45,227 bases of DNA from contig CACXMX010000013.1 in assembly GCA_902768805.1 (NCBI GenBank), positions 1-45,227 on the forward strand. The letters run 5' to 3'. The position numbers were made by a program, and so were the translations under genes. Of this stretch, positions 31,672-38,882 are shown in pieces. Positions within the stretch are counted from its first letter, which is position 1; each line of letters opens with the position of its first letter. Below the pieces are notes generated by a model. That model saw only the letters and a program-made list of their open reading frames with translations, did not search any database and was not told the origin of the DNA. This stretch comes from Oscillospiraceae bacterium (GTDB taxonomy: Bacteria; Bacillota; Clostridia; Oscillospirales; Oscillospiraceae).

Positions 31672-32493
31672 ATGCTCGGAAAACTGATCAAATATGATTT
31701 TCGTTCCTGCATCCGCCGGTTCGGCCCTCTGTGGCTGGGCATGGTCGCCCTGGCGGTGATCAACGGCTTTACCATCGGTCATGTTCTGGACAACGGGAGC
31801 ATTACCGGATGGGCGCAGTTCGCGTTCGGAGTTATGCCTCTGATCCTGCTGATCGTTCTGTGGACGGCGGTAGCGATCATGTCTCTGGTGTTCGTGTGCG
31901 AACGGTTTTACAAGGGGCTCCTGGGCGACGAGGGGTATCTCTCCATGACGCTGCCGGTGACCACCGAGGAACACATAGCCGCCAAGGCCATCACCGCGTT
32001 CCTTCTGGAACTGATCACCGGGATCGCGGCCGTCGTGAACGGCCTCCTGCTCATTGCAGTGTACAGGCCCGCGATCCTTGCGGAAATATTCCGCGCCCTG
32101 CCGAAAGTGTTCCGCTATATCGACGGCCATGTCGTGACGCTGCTGATCGAGTATCTTGTGTTCGTTCTTGTAGGGTCGGTGGGGCAGACGATGCACATCT
32201 ATCTGGCTATCTGCCTGGGACATCTGGCAAAGAATCATCGGGTCGCCTGGTCTTTGGGGGCCTATGTGCTCATCAGCGTGGTGATCTCCAACATCCTGAC
32301 TCTGTGCGCGCCGCTACTTAACCGGATACCGGAGGAGTGGTTCTTCACCATCGACGAATTCGGTACCCATATCACCGCATTCGCCCCGATCGCCTGGATG
32401 ATCGCCGGAGCGATCCTTGTGGAAGCGATCGTCGCGGCCGCATTCTTCTTCGCGTCGAACTACATCCTCAAAAACAGGCTCAACCTCGAATGA
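31672..32493 (+). CDS. ABC-2 type membrane permease
   Basis: 273 residues, start MLGKLIKYDFRSCIRRFGPLW. Six hydrophobic helices are visible (near 17-38, 50-74, 104-130, 158-182, 190-212 and 235-260). There is no signal peptide and no recognised extracytoplasmic domain. AGGAGGG lies 8 nt before the ATG at 31672; ATG codons further upstream fall inside the ATPase gene. It forms the membrane half of the GntR-regulated transporter, with the preceding ATPase. A strong terminator ends the operon. Confidence 0.88.
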   Translation: MLGKLIKYDFRSCIRRFGPLWLGMVALAVINGFTIGHVLDNGSITGWAQFAFGVMPLILLIVLWTAVAIMSLVFVCERFYKGLLGDEGYLSMTLPVTTEEHIAAKAITAFLLELITGIAAVVNGLLLIAVYRPAILAEIFRALPKVFRYIDGHVVTLLIEYLVFVLVGSVGQTMHIYLAICLGHLAKNHRVAWSLGAYVLISVVISNILTLCAPLLNRIPEEWFFTIDEFGTHITAFAPIAWMIAGAILVEAIVAAAFFFASNYILKNRLNLE

Positions 32494-32503
32494 CAGACAT
32501 CTG

Positions 32504-32558
32504 AAAAAGATCCGGGAGACGCGGCACAATCGGCCGCCGATTCTCCCGGATCTTTTTT
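32504..32558 (+). terminator. Terminator of the GntR-ABC operon
   Basis: A 16-bp stem (32504-32519 with 32542-32557) with a long loop and a T-run of six. Confidence 0.85.
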
Positions 32559-32572
32559 GTCCCGGCAGTACC

Positions 32573-32600
32573 TTGCGATCCCGCCCACAGGGAGTATGAT
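32573..32600 (+). promoter_or_regulatory. Promoter of URO-D copy 3
   Basis: -35 TTGCGA (32573-32578), 16-bp spacer, -10 TATGAT (32595-32600). Confidence 0.55.
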
Positions 32601-32631
32601 CAAAGAAGAATCATGCACAGGAGGCGGGAAA

Positions 32632-33597
32632 ATGACGACGATCAGGGATAATTATCTTATGGCGGCGAAAGGCGGAAAACCGTACTGGGTACCGTCGTTT
32701 ACCGACGACTGCAATATGTTCTTCCCCGACTACTGGTTTTGGGAAGATCCGGAAACGGGAACAGACTTTTTTAATATCAAGTGGACAGCCAACGACGCCG
32801 GCCGTATGCCGCTGGAGGGCTGGCATGCCATGGAGCATATCTCCCAATGGCGCGAAACGGTGAAATTCCCCGATCCGTCGAAGCTGGACTGGGAGGGAAT
32901 GACGGCAAGAGCGAAGGCCATGGGATCGCCGGATAAGGTGAATGTGGGCATGCTCAATACGAGCGGCATATTCCTGATCCCGGTGAACATGCTCGGCTGG
33001 GTGGAGGCGCTGTGCGCGATCCACGAGGAGCCCGAGGAACTGGAGACGTTTATCTGCGCCATCACCGATTTCCTGTGCGAGACGATGAAGTACATGGGAA
33101 AGTACTTTCACCCCGACATCGTCTGTACCGGAGACGATGTGGCCTCCGCCAACGGACCGTTCGTGTCGAAAGAGGTCTGGGATGGGATGTATCGCCCCTA
33201 TTTCCGCCGAGTGTGCGACGCCATCCATTCCGAAGGGGCGCTGGCGGAATTCCACTGCTGCGGCAACTGCGGATGGCTTATTGAGGAGTTCCTGAATGCA
33301 GGCGCGGACATCTGCCAGCTTCCGGAACCCAATAAAAGCCTGTTGGAGGACAAGCGGCGGTTCGGCTCCCGGCTGGTGATCACCGGCGGATGGGACCGCC
33401 ACGGCCCCGGCAGCATGCCCGACGCGCCCGAGGAGGTCGTGCGCCAAAGCGTTCGCGACGGCATCGACACCTGGGGCAGCGACGGCGCGCTGATTTTTTG
33501 GGACGGCGGGATCGTGGGCTCCGGAGAGGACGCAAACAACAAGCGCCGCTGGGTTGCCGACGAACTGCAAAAATACGGACACACTGTCTACGGATAA
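32632..33597 (+). CDS. Uroporphyrinogen decarboxylase-family protein, distant paralogue (copy 3)
   Basis: 321 residues. Same superfamily as the pair at 14646-16944 but much more divergent: only scattered blocks match (EHISQW, FHCCGNCGWLIEEF, ITGGWDRHGPG). The Zn-binding His-x-Cys is H208-x-C210, with an extra Cys at 213. Position 164-171, VCTGDDVAS, is the equivalent of SMGDDTCA in copy 1. The start is ATG 32632, with GGAGGCGG 5-6 nt upstream; upstream ATG codons lie in the promoter region. It has its own promoter and terminator. A methyltransferase role is likely from the zinc motif; substrate unknown. Confidence 0.85.
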   Translation: MTTIRDNYLMAAKGGKPYWVPSFTDDCNMFFPDYWFWEDPETGTDFFNIKWTANDAGRMPLEGWHAMEHISQWRETVKFPDPSKLDWEGMTARAKAMGSPDKVNVGMLNTSGIFLIPVNMLGWVEALCAIHEEPEELETFICAITDFLCETMKYMGKYFHPDIVCTGDDVASANGPFVSKEVWDGMYRPYFRRVCDAIHSEGALAEFHCCGNCGWLIEEFLNAGADICQLPEPNKSLLEDKRRFGSRLVITGGWDRHGPGSMPDAPEEVVRQSVRDGIDTWGSDGALIFWDGGIVGSGEDANNKRRWVADELQKYGHTVYG

Positions 33598-33616
33598 AAT
33601 CCGGTGAAGATACGGG

Positions 33617-33647
33617 AAGTCCCCGAGCAGTGCTCGGGGACTTTTCA
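33617..33647. terminator. Terminator shared by URO-D copy 3 and the AraC gene
   Basis: A 12-bp perfect stem (33617-33628 with 33632-33643) with a 3-nt loop, followed by TTTT on the plus strand. Confidence 0.85.
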
Positions 33648-33653
33648 TGCCGT

Positions 33654-34580
33654 TTACTTTCTTTTTACCGGGATCCATATCGCGCTGTGGTAGTCGCTGT
33701 CGGTCATGTCTCCGTGACAGTCGTACCATTCCACCGTGGCCGGGCCGGAGAGTTCAAACTCCGGGTTTCCCGGCAGCCATTCCGTGAAGATCTTTGTGTT
33801 CAGTGTCTGAAGGGTCGCCGGGTTCGGTCCGAAGCAGTCGAACACGGCCCACTCGCAGTCGGGAAACTCATAGACGGCCATCCCCTCCGGGACTTCTCCG
33901 CCCATATACTTTCCGGCGATCATGTAGCGGAACTCGTTTCCGCCCATATCGTCGATGCAGATGCCGTATTCTCCGATCCGGTTGTCCGCTATGGCCTTTT
34001 CGCAGGCATCCGTCGGATCGTTCCCGGCATACTTGGCAAAGACCTCGTTCCAGTACTTCGGGATCTTACTGTAGGAGTCCTCCATGTCGAAGATCTTTTG
34101 GAAGCCGATGACCCTGAAGCCGAACATGTTCACGATTTTAAATTCCATCTGAACCCCTCCGTGCACAATGATATTGACGGACAGCGGGAGAAACGAGCGG
34201 ATGGATCCCTGACGGGTCCGCACCTGGGAGGGCGTGGCGCCGTGAAACCGGGTGAATGCTTTCGTAAAGCTTTCCGGAGTCTCATAGCCGTATCGGAAAG
34301 CGATGTCGATCACCTTTTCATCGGACCGCGACAGATCCAGCGCGGCCAGATACAGCCTGCGCACCTTTTCATCGGATCGCGACAGATCCAGCGCGGCCAG
34401 ATACAGCCTGCGGCTGCGTATATATTCCGTGATCCCGTACCCTGTAATGACGGAAAAGCCTCTCTGAAGGAAAAACGGGGACATATTCACCTGCGCCGCG
34501 ATATCCTGCGCACTGATGTCATCGAGCAGGTGTTCTTCCATAAACTCCAGAGATCTGCGGATACACGTCAGCCATTCCAT
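33654..34580 (-). CDS. AraC-family regulator with a GyrI-like effector domain and an internal tandem duplication
   Basis: 308 residues. N-terminal AraC/MarA-type DNA-binding domain (about 5-125), then a GyrI/AraC_E_bind effector domain (about 145-306, EFKIVNMFGFRVIGFQK and onward, ending SDYHSAIWIPVK), the Rob/TipAS-like arrangement that binds small hydrophobic compounds. The linker helix and first part of the second helix-turn-helix, RRLYLAALDLSRSDEKV, occurs twice in a row (57-73 and 74-90), coded by a 51-bp tandem repeat with one mismatch. The normal family has one copy. This adds nearly five helical turns between the two DNA-reading helices and probably disturbs binding. AAAGGAGGAG precedes the ATG. 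Confidence 0.88.
   Translation of the reverse strand: MEWLTCIRRSLEFMEEHLLDDISAQDIAAQVNMSPFFLQRGFSVITGYGITEYIRSRRLYLAALDLSRSDEKVRRLYLAALDLSRSDEKVIDIAFRYGYETPESFTKAFTRFHGATPSQVRTRQGSIRSFLPLSVNIIVHGGVQMEFKIVNMFGFRVIGFQKIFDMEDSYSKIPKYWNEVFAKYAGNDPTDACEKAIADNRIGEYGICIDDMGGNEFRYMIAGKYMGGEVPEGMAVYEFPDCEWAVFDCFGPNPATLQTLNTKIFTEWLPGNPEFELSGPATVEWYDCHGDMTDSDYHSAIWIPVKRK
34311..34412. repeat. 51-bp perfect-register tandem duplication inside the AraC gene
   Basis: Copies at 34311-34361 and 34362-34412 differ at one position (C/T). In frame, 17 codons each. The near identity says it is recent. Confidence 0.95.
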
Positions 34581-34803
34581 GCGCTCTCCTCCTTTCGTCC
34601 GGGATCATCATACACGTCCGAACGGGGAGAATCCTGTCTTTCCGTGTCCGGATGTGTCCGGTGTCTGCTGTTTGCGGCGTGAAAGAAGCTGCGGCACGGA
34701 GACGTCCGCGCCGCAGCCGGTCACATGAAGGAAATCCGCGTCCGCGATCACGCCGCGCCGGGAAGGGCGGATCGCAGATAAGATCGATCGTACAAACCGC
34801 GGC
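34581..34803. other. Intergenic region downstream of the amino-acid ABC genes
   Basis: No supported gene. Near the AraC start is a direct repeat GTGTCCGGAT/GTGTCCGGTG (about 34643-34662) that could be an operator. TATGAT lies on the minus strand near 34610 without a clear -35. No terminator hairpin was found after the ATPase gene at 34804. Confidence 0.4.
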
Positions 34804-35541
34804 TTATCCCCGGAAACGCGCCAGAAAGTCCCGTGTCTCCTGTTTCTGAGGATCGCCGAAGATCCGTTCGGGGCTGCCCTGCTCGCAGATGACGCCGTCG
34901 TTCATGTATACGACGCGGCGGCTGACGTCCCGGGCAAAGGCCATCTCATGCGTGACCACCAGCATGGTCATGCCGCTTTTTGCCAGATCCCGCATGACGG
35001 AGAGCACCTCTCCCACCATCTCGGGGTCCAGCGCGGAGGTGGGCTCGTCAAACAGCAGCACCTCCGGATCCATGGCCATGGCCCGGGCAATGGCTACGCG
35101 CTGCTTCTGACCGCCGGATATCTGACGCGGCCGGGCATTGACATAGGGGGACATGCCCACCCGCTCCAGATACTCCATGGCATGGGCGCGGGCCGTCTCG
35201 CGATCGCGTTTGAGGACCTTGACCTGGCCGGAAATGCAGTTTTCCAGAACGGTCATGTTGTTGAAAAGATTGAACGACTGAAACACCATGCCCACGTGCG
35301 AGCGGTACGCGGCGCGGTTGAAGCCGCGGCGCAGGATGTTTTCTCCATGATAGAGGATCTCGCCGGAAGTGGGTGTCTCCAGCAGATTGAGACAGCGCAG
35401 CAGAGTGGATTTGCCGGAGCCGGAAGCGCCGATAACGCTGATCACGTCTCCACGGTCCACAGTGAAGTCTATGTCTCTGAGCACCTCGTGGGTGCCGAAG
35501 GTTTTGGACAGGTGATTTACCTGCAGAATGAGCTCGCTCAT
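34804..35541 (-). CDS. Amino-acid ABC transporter ATP-binding protein (GlnQ/ArtP type)
   Basis: 245 residues, complete. Walker [10 protein letters not shown] (38-46), Q-loop VFQSFNLF (86-93), signature ISGGQKQR (141-148), Walker [13 protein letters not shown] (161-172) and H-loop VVTHEMAFA. It belongs to the polar-amino-acid family that pairs with HisMQ-type permeases. Its start overlaps the permease stop (ATGA). The lysine riboswitch upstream of the operon identifies lysine as the likely cargo. With the permease frame broken, its translation would depend on reinitiation or on the fragment encoded just upstream. Confidence 0.95.
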   Translation of the reverse strand: MSELILQVNHLSKTFGTHEVLRDIDFTVDRGDVISVIGASGSGKSTLLRCLNLLETPTSGEILYHGENILRRGFNRAAYRSHVGMVFQSFNLFNNMTVLENCISGQVKVLKRDRETARAHAMEYLERVGMSPYVNARPRQISGGQKQRVAIARAMAMDPEVLLFDEPTSALDPEMVGEVLSVMRDLAKSGMTMLVVTHEMAFARDVSRRVVYMNDGVICEQGSPERIFGDPQKQETRDFLARFRG

Positions 35542-36450
35542 ACGCCGCCTCCCTTCGTATCCGAGGACCCTCCGCGGCGCAGCTCGGTCACGCGGCCCTG
35601 CCGGAGGGCTTCCTCCTGTTCGACCTGGCGGCGCAGCTCTTCGCGCATCATGCTTTTTGCGGCTTCGGGGTTCCGTTCGTCAAAGGGTGTACGGCTGTCG
35701 GGATAGGTGTAGGTCCCGGCAGTCATGGTGAGGGGATCGGCCTGCACCAGCTCAAAGTCCGAGGAACCGTCCATTTTCCTCTCTATACGGCGCAGCAGGA
35801 ACGAAGCCAGCAGCGTCATGGTAAGATAACCGACCATTTCCACCGTGGCGGAGGGGAAGTAGAGGTAGCTGGCTCCCACGCTGGCGCGGTGCGCGGAAAA
35901 GAATTCCGGAAAGCCGATGATGAACATCACCGAGGTGTCCTTGACGTTGATGATGAAGTTGTTGCCGATCTGCGGCATGATGTTGCGCAGAGCCTGGGGC
36001 AGGATCACGCCGGTCATGGTCTGGACATGGGTCATGCCGATCGGAGATGATGCCGCCGCGCACGCTCTCGGCCATATAGGCCCCGGTGTTTATGGAGACC
36101 ACCAGGATCGAGGCCAGCCATATGGACGTGAATCGGACCGCGTTGTCGGTGAAATAGGGGAGTCCGTAGTAGAGGAATACGGCCTGCAGCACCATGGGTG
36201 TGCCGCGGAACACCTCCACGTAGACGCGAATGATCACGCGGATGAGCCGCAGAACGAAGCGCTTAAGCGGGTGGTCGCTCTTCGTATAGGGGATCGTGTT
36301 GAGCACGCCGCAGATAAAGCCGATCAGACACCCGATCAGGGTGCCGATAAGGGCCAGAAGCAGCGTGTTGCGCATACCGGTGATATACGCTCCGCCGTAT
36401 CTTCCCCACAGCTTGGCGATATCCGCTCCGAGTTGAGTCAGTTTGTTCAT
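35538..36450 (-). pseudogene. Amino-acid ABC transporter permease, frameshifted by an internal deletion
   Basis: The 5' part (36450 to about 36043) encodes MNKLTQLGADIAKLWGRYGG...YMAESVRGGIIS, a normal HisM/GlnP-type permease. The 3' part, in another frame from about 36038 to 35538, continues GMTHVQTMTGVILPQALRNIMPQIGNNFIINVKDTS. Only four bases (GATC, 36039-36042) separate the two where the family has about 12 residues ending in EAAxAx before the Gly. So about 32 nt are missing, including the EAA motif that docks the ATPase. The 3' end also carries an unusual 70-80-residue charged tail. Either the importer is inactive or the sequence has an assembly gap. GGAGAG precedes the ATG. Confidence 0.85.
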
Positions 36451-36470
36451 GATCTCTCCGAAAACATTTC

Positions 36471-36502
36471 AAATCAGCGGGAGAAAAACCTCCCGCTGAT
36501 TT
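36471..36502 (-). terminator. Hairpin between the binding-protein and permease genes
   Basis: A perfect 13-bp stem (36471-36483 with 36490-36502) and 6-nt loop in the 104-nt gap. The trailing T-run is weak. Such hairpins usually protect the binding-protein mRNA and reduce downstream expression. Confidence 0.65.
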
Positions 36503-36554
36503 GGAGTATGATAAAGAATATGTCCGGGGTGAGACCGGAAAACGTGTTTCCGGC

Positions 36555-37439
36555 TTATCCCTCGCTGATGGGCTGAATGGCGACGGCCTCGGCCATGCGG
36601 GCGTTGAAATCATCCGCGGTCATCGGAGCGAGAACGGCGTTGATGGCGTCAAGCAGATAGGTGTTGCCCTTGCGGACGGAAATGCCGATGTTCACGTTCT
36701 CGGCGCGCTCCTGCTCGTTGGCGAACTGAAAATCTCCGTCGGTTCCGGTGAAGTCCAGGATCACCATATCGGGATACACGGCCACGGCGCCCTGGGCTGT
36801 GGGCATATCGGTGCAGACGAAATCAACGGTGTCGGTCTCCAGCGCCATGAGCATGGCGGGAGCCGTCTCGGTGGCGGTGCGGATGTCGGCACCCTGGATC
36901 TGCGGCAGGCAGGTGTCGTACCAGATGGTGGCCAGCTGAGAGGTGCAGCTGCCGCCGGCCAGATCGGCGATGCCCTTGGCGGAGGCGAAGGGACTGTTCG
37001 CCTTGGTCAGGCAGACGATGGAAGCGTACAGGTAGGGACCGGCAAAGTCCACCTGCTCGGCGCGCTCGGCGGTCATCGACTGGCCGGCGATGACGGCGTC
37101 ATAGATGCCGGACTGGATACCGGGGATCAGGGAGTCCCAGTCAGCCTGGATGATCTCCAGCTCCCAGCCGTTGGCCTCGCAGATCGCCTTGGCGGTCATC
37201 ACATCGTAGCCGTTGGCGTAAAGGTTTTCGGTGTTGGAAATGGGGACCGCGCCGTTGGAGTCGTCGTTCTGGGTCCAGTTGTAGGGAGCGTAGGCGCATT
37301 CCATGGCGACGGTGAGGACGCCGTCCTCCACTCCGTTGACGGGAGTATCCGTCGCGGTCTCGGCGGCGGAGGAGCCTCCGCAGGCGGTCAGGGACAGCGC
37401 CAGAAGCGCCGCCAGAACAAGAGCAGTGATCCTTCTCAT
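36555..37439 (-). CDS. Amino-acid (probably lysine) ABC transporter substrate-binding lipoprotein
   Basis: 294 residues. Signal peptide with lipobox LTAC (Cys20), then a short linker and a type-II periplasmic-binding fold: VLTVAMECAYAPYNWTQNDD, GYDVMTAKAICEANGWELEIIQADWDSLIPGIQSGIYDAVIAGQSMTAERAEQVDFAGPY. These are the amino-acid-binding signatures of the HisJ/GlnH family. GAGGAAGGA lies 6 nt before the ATG at 37439; ATG codons further upstream fall in the riboswitch leader. It captures the amino acid outside the membrane and hands it to the permease. The L-box leader makes lysine the best candidate ligand. Confidence 0.95.
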   Translation of the reverse strand: MRRITALVLAALLALSLTACGGSSAAETATDTPVNGVEDGVLTVAMECAYAPYNWTQNDDSNGAVPISNTENLYANGYDVMTAKAICEANGWELEIIQADWDSLIPGIQSGIYDAVIAGQSMTAERAEQVDFAGPYLYASIVCLTKANSPFASAKGIADLAGGSCTSQLATIWYDTCLPQIQGADIRTATETAPAMLMALETDTVDFVCTDMPTAQGAVAVYPDMVILDFTGTDGDFQFANEQERAENVNIGISVRKGNTYLLDAINAVLAPMTADDFNARMAEAVAIQPISEG

Positions 37440-37497
37440 GATGTTTCCTTCCTCGTCGCATTGTGACGTTCCGGCGCTTTTCTCCCGCCGGCGGAGA

Positions 37498-37530
37498 AAT
37501 AAAAAAATGAACCGCTTTGCAGGCGGTTCA
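37498..37530 (-). terminator. Riboswitch expression-platform terminator
   Basis: Stem TGAACCGC...GCGGTTCA (37508-37530), followed on the minus strand by a run of T (complement of 37498-37507). It lies 40-70 nt downstream of the lysine aptamer and about 60 nt before the coding region. Confidence 0.85.
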
Positions 37531-37573
37531 TGAAAGATCCGTAAGCGGACGGAGGTCCGTTTGGGTATCTGTC

Positions 37574-37734
37574 GATAGCGCTCCACAAAGTATTGTGACA
37601 GTCCGCCGGATATTCTCCGGACGGCCCAGGAACGAATGACAGGGCACTGTTCGTTCCTTCGGCGGCGATCCCTTTCCCGACCCGCGGCCTGCCCGGCCTT
37701 GCGGGAGAGTACTGATGAGCACCGCGCCTCTATC
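37574..37734 (-). promoter_or_regulatory. Lysine (L-box) riboswitch aptamer
   Basis: Minus strand. P1 pairs GATAG (37730-37734) with CTATC (37574-37578). Conserved L-box blocks appear in order: AGATAGAGGCGCG at the 5' side, a CATCAGTAC block, GGGAAAGGGATCGCCGCCGAAGG, GGGCCGT and GGACTGTCAC. The hairpin between the fourth and fifth blocks pairs GGAACGAA with TTCGTTCC. Lysine binding would favour the downstream terminator and shut off the importer. It lies between a consensus promoter and the binding-protein gene. Confidence 0.92.
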
Positions 37735-37755
37735 TAAGCGATTCAATTTTTATGC

Positions 37756-37784
37756 ATAGTACCATCAGGACTATGCGCTGTCAA
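37756..37784 (-). promoter_or_regulatory. Promoter of the lysine ABC operon
   Basis: Minus strand: -35 TTGACA (37779-37784), 17-bp spacer, -10 TACTAT (37756-37761), with transcription starting about 15 nt before the aptamer. Confidence 0.8.
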
Positions 37785-37941
37785 TAGTCCGCGGGCATAT
37801 TTGAGCACTGCGCCCTGTTTGTGGGGCGGAGGGACCGATTCTTTGTGGATTTAGTCCATGAAAACCACGGTCCCGTTCCGCGCCTGCAGCCGGGCGAAGC
37901 GGGTCTCAATCGAAGCGTGCCGGCTTTGTCGACACGCTCTG
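37785..37941. other. Intergenic region between the lysine promoter and the uridine-kinase gene
   Basis: No gene supported. A possible hairpin AGCGTG/CACGCT lies just after the kinase stop (near 37895-37925 on the minus strand) without a T-run. Nothing else is recognised. Confidence 0.4.
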
Positions 37942-38880
37942 TCAATATTTATACTTTCCGCCGCCGATGAATTCCCTCAGCAGGGAATCCTCGGCCAGAA
38001 GATCCGGGGAGATGTCCTCGAACTGCTCGAAGGCGGGCAGGATGGAGCGCAGCTCCTGATACCGCGGCGTGTCCTCGGGCATGCCGGAGAAAAGCTCCGT
38101 GGCGGTGTTGTTGAGCACGGGCACCTCATAGGCGAAGGAGGAGTCGAACTGCAGATCGGCTTTATCCTTGAACGGGGAAATGTAGAGCTTCTCGCCCCGG
38201 CGCACGTTGGCCCAGTTTTTCAGCGTGGACTGGGCGTTGGTGCCGCGGAACAGATAATCCCGCACGGTGCGGCGCATCAGGCGCATCCAGGTGCCCTTGA
38301 ACATGATGCGGCCGCTGTCGTCGAGAATATTGCTGCGCGCGGATATATAGAGCTTGAAGGCCTCGGGATGTACGGTGGTGATGGCGTCGTTGAGCGCGTG
38401 GATGCCCTCAAACACGACCACCTCGTCCTTCTTCAGGCGCAGGGTGCGGCCGTAGCGCATCAGCCGGGCCTGGTGGACGAAGTCGTATTTGGGCACGTAG
38501 ATCCTCTCGCCCCGGGTGAGCTTCGTGAAATGCTCGTTGAGCAGATCCATGTCCAGACACAGCGGCGACTCCAGATCGTAGGCTCCCGAGGCGGTGCGGG
38601 GCGTGGTCTCGGGGGACACGGTCTTGAAATAATCGTCCAGAGAGACGCTGTGGGTGCGGATGCCGCGGGACTCCAGGACCTCGCAGATCTTCATGGCGGT
38701 GGTCGTTTTGCCGCTGCCGGAAGGGCCGGACAGAAGTACGATGGGGCTGTGCTCCAGATTCGCCTGGATCCGGTCGGCAGCCTTTTCCAGACGGTCGGCG
38801 TACACCGCGTCGCACTCGGCGATAAAGCCGGCGGCGTCCGTACGGCAGCGCTCGTTGATCTCGTTGAGGTTGTATGCCAT
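37942..38880 (-). CDS. Uridine-kinase-like nucleoside kinase
   Basis: 312 residues. P-loop GPSGSGKTT (52-60), VSLDDYF (near 79-85) for substrate, VVFEGIHALND (near 156-166) and a lid-like WMRLMRRTVRDYLFRG (about 201-216). It belongs to the phosphoribulokinase/uridine kinase family. In many Clostridia this domain is the C-terminal half of a longer protein with an N-terminal TGS domain, absent here. It would phosphorylate uridine or a related nucleoside; the substrate is not certain. An upstream in-frame TTG at 38886 has no advantage; the ATG at 38880 follows AAGAAGGG. It begins 2 nt after the hemZ stop, so the two are co-transcribed. Confidence 0.85.
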   Translation of the reverse strand: MAYNLNEINERCRTDAAGFIAECDAVYADRLEKAADRIQANLEHSPIVLLSGPSGSGKTTTAMKICEVLESRGIRTHSVSLDDYFKTVSPETTPRTASGAYDLESPLCLDMDLLNEHFTKLTRGERIYVPKYDFVHQARLMRYGRTLRLKKDEVVVFEGIHALNDAITTVHPEAFKLYISARSNILDDSGRIMFKGTWMRLMRRTVRDYLFRGTNAQSTLKNWANVRRGEKLYISPFKDKADLQFDSSFAYEVPVLNNTATELFSGMPEDTPRYQELRSILPAFEQFEDISPDLLAEDSLLREFIGGGKYKY

Positions 38881-38882
38881 GA

